From NCBI GenBank assembly GCA_016780695.1, contig JADHLK010000107.1, positions 1-5,343 on the forward strand: DNA of 5,343 nucleotides. The letters are read 5' to 3'. How positions within the stretch are numbered: the first letter of the stretch is position 1; each line of letters starts with the position of its first letter. The notes beneath the pieces were generated by a model. The model made no database searches and was not told where the DNA came from. It was given only the letters and a program-made list of their open reading frames with translations. This document shows positions 5,093-5,343 of the stretch, in pieces. This DNA is from Alphaproteobacteria bacterium (lineage in GTDB: Bacteria > Pseudomonadota > Alphaproteobacteria > Puniceispirillales > Puniceispirillaceae). The translations under genes and the position numbers were made by a program.

Positions 5093-5343
5093 CAGCTGGC
5101 CTCCTCTTGCTGGATTGTCCTGGCCGCCTGTTTGACCTGTTTGGCCACCAGCGCTTTGCCAGGTTTGATGCCAGCCAGCTGTTCTACCGCCAGGCTGGCG
5201 GCTTCCTCAGCGACTATTTCCAGCCCGGCCATAGCTTCATCTCTGATCTTGGCCAGCTTATCCTCAGCAGATTTAACTTTGCGGGCCAGCTTTTTGGCCA
5301 GCTCGGCTTCTGCCTTGGCAGCGGTCTTGCCGGCTTCTGCCAT
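5092..5343 (-). CDS. atpF': F0F1 ATP synthase subunit b', C-terminal part, 5'-truncated by the window edge
   Basis: Second peripheral-stalk subunit (b', also named atpG or atpX in some genomes), which pairs with b as a heterodimer in alphaproteobacteria. Only the last 84 codons are in the window. They encode a highly charged, Ala- and Lys-rich helix (AEAGKTAAKAEAEL, KVKSAEDKLAKIRDEAM) and end with the conserved-type segment EIVAEEAASLAVEQLAGIKP and a polar tail. The Met codon exactly at the right edge is best read as internal: a b' subunit is normally about 150-200 residues with an N-terminal membrane helix, and that helix is missing here. The identity rests on position before atpF, composition and the C-terminal pattern. 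The stop overlaps the atpF start as TGATG. Confidence 0.85.
   Translation of the reverse strand: MAEAGKTAAKAEAELAKKLARKVKSAEDKLAKIRDEAMAGLEIVAEEAASLAVEQLAGIKPGKALVAKQVKQAARTIQQEEAS
5100..5105 (-). promoter_or_regulatory. Ribosome binding site of atpF inside the end of the b' gene
   Basis: A perfect AGGAGG on the minus strand ends seven bases before the atpF ATG at 5092. It is encoded within the Q-E-E-A-S tail of the b' subunit, so atpF can be initiated both independently and by coupling to b' termination. Confidence 0.8.

Noticed and set aside
5092..5343. The edge ATG as the true start of a short 83-residue protein
   Set aside because: The sequence looks like the C-terminal half of ATP synthase b' and lacks the required N-terminal membrane helix, so the gene is cut by the window.

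Overview
The window looks like a piece of a GC-rich alphaproteobacterial chromosome. Three things point there: the tight ispH-thrB-rnhA gene order, a homoserine kinase of the aminoglycoside-phosphotransferase-like type, and a separate F0 ATP synthase operon carrying both a b' and a b subunit and ending after atpF. A marine Rhodospirillales/SAR116-like relative is possible, but the sequence alone does not prove a lineage.

Layout from left to right. (1) Bases 2-1438, plus strand: the 3' two thirds of a DsbD/ScsB-type thiol:disulfide interchange protein, cut by the window edge. It has both membrane redox cysteines and a C-terminal thioredoxin-like CxxC domain. It also has a 15-bp tandem-repeat insertion between TM3 and TM4 and apparently lacks the last two membrane helices. 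(2) Bases 3834 to 1461, minus strand: a three-gene operon ispH-thrB-rnhA, with each stop codon overlapping the next start. It converges on dsbD with only 22 bp between them. (3) Bases 3835-3939: a divergent intergenic region with a small 12-bp-spaced direct repeat. (4) Bases 3940-4437, plus strand: a small predicted lipoprotein of unknown function. (5) Bases 4438-4615: a convergent intergenic region with four 14-bp tandem repeats that can form alternative hairpins, followed by a clear Rho-independent terminator facing the atp genes. (6) Bases 5343 to 4616, minus strand: the C-terminal part of the F0 b' subunit, then the complete b subunit atpF, overlapping as TGATG.

The genes are mostly housekeeping: isoprenoid precursor synthesis (IspH), threonine synthesis (ThrB), RNA/DNA hybrid removal (RNase HI), the peripheral stalk of ATP synthase, and periplasmic thiol reduction (DsbD). 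They share no obvious common pathway. I found no mobile element, CRISPR array, tRNA or rRNA, and no defence-like or otherwise novel multi-gene system. The most noteworthy items are the repeat-bearing, shortened DsbD, the hairpin-forming 14-bp array beside the atp terminator, the uncharacterised lipoprotein, and strong enrichment of the hexamer CAGCTG across the window.
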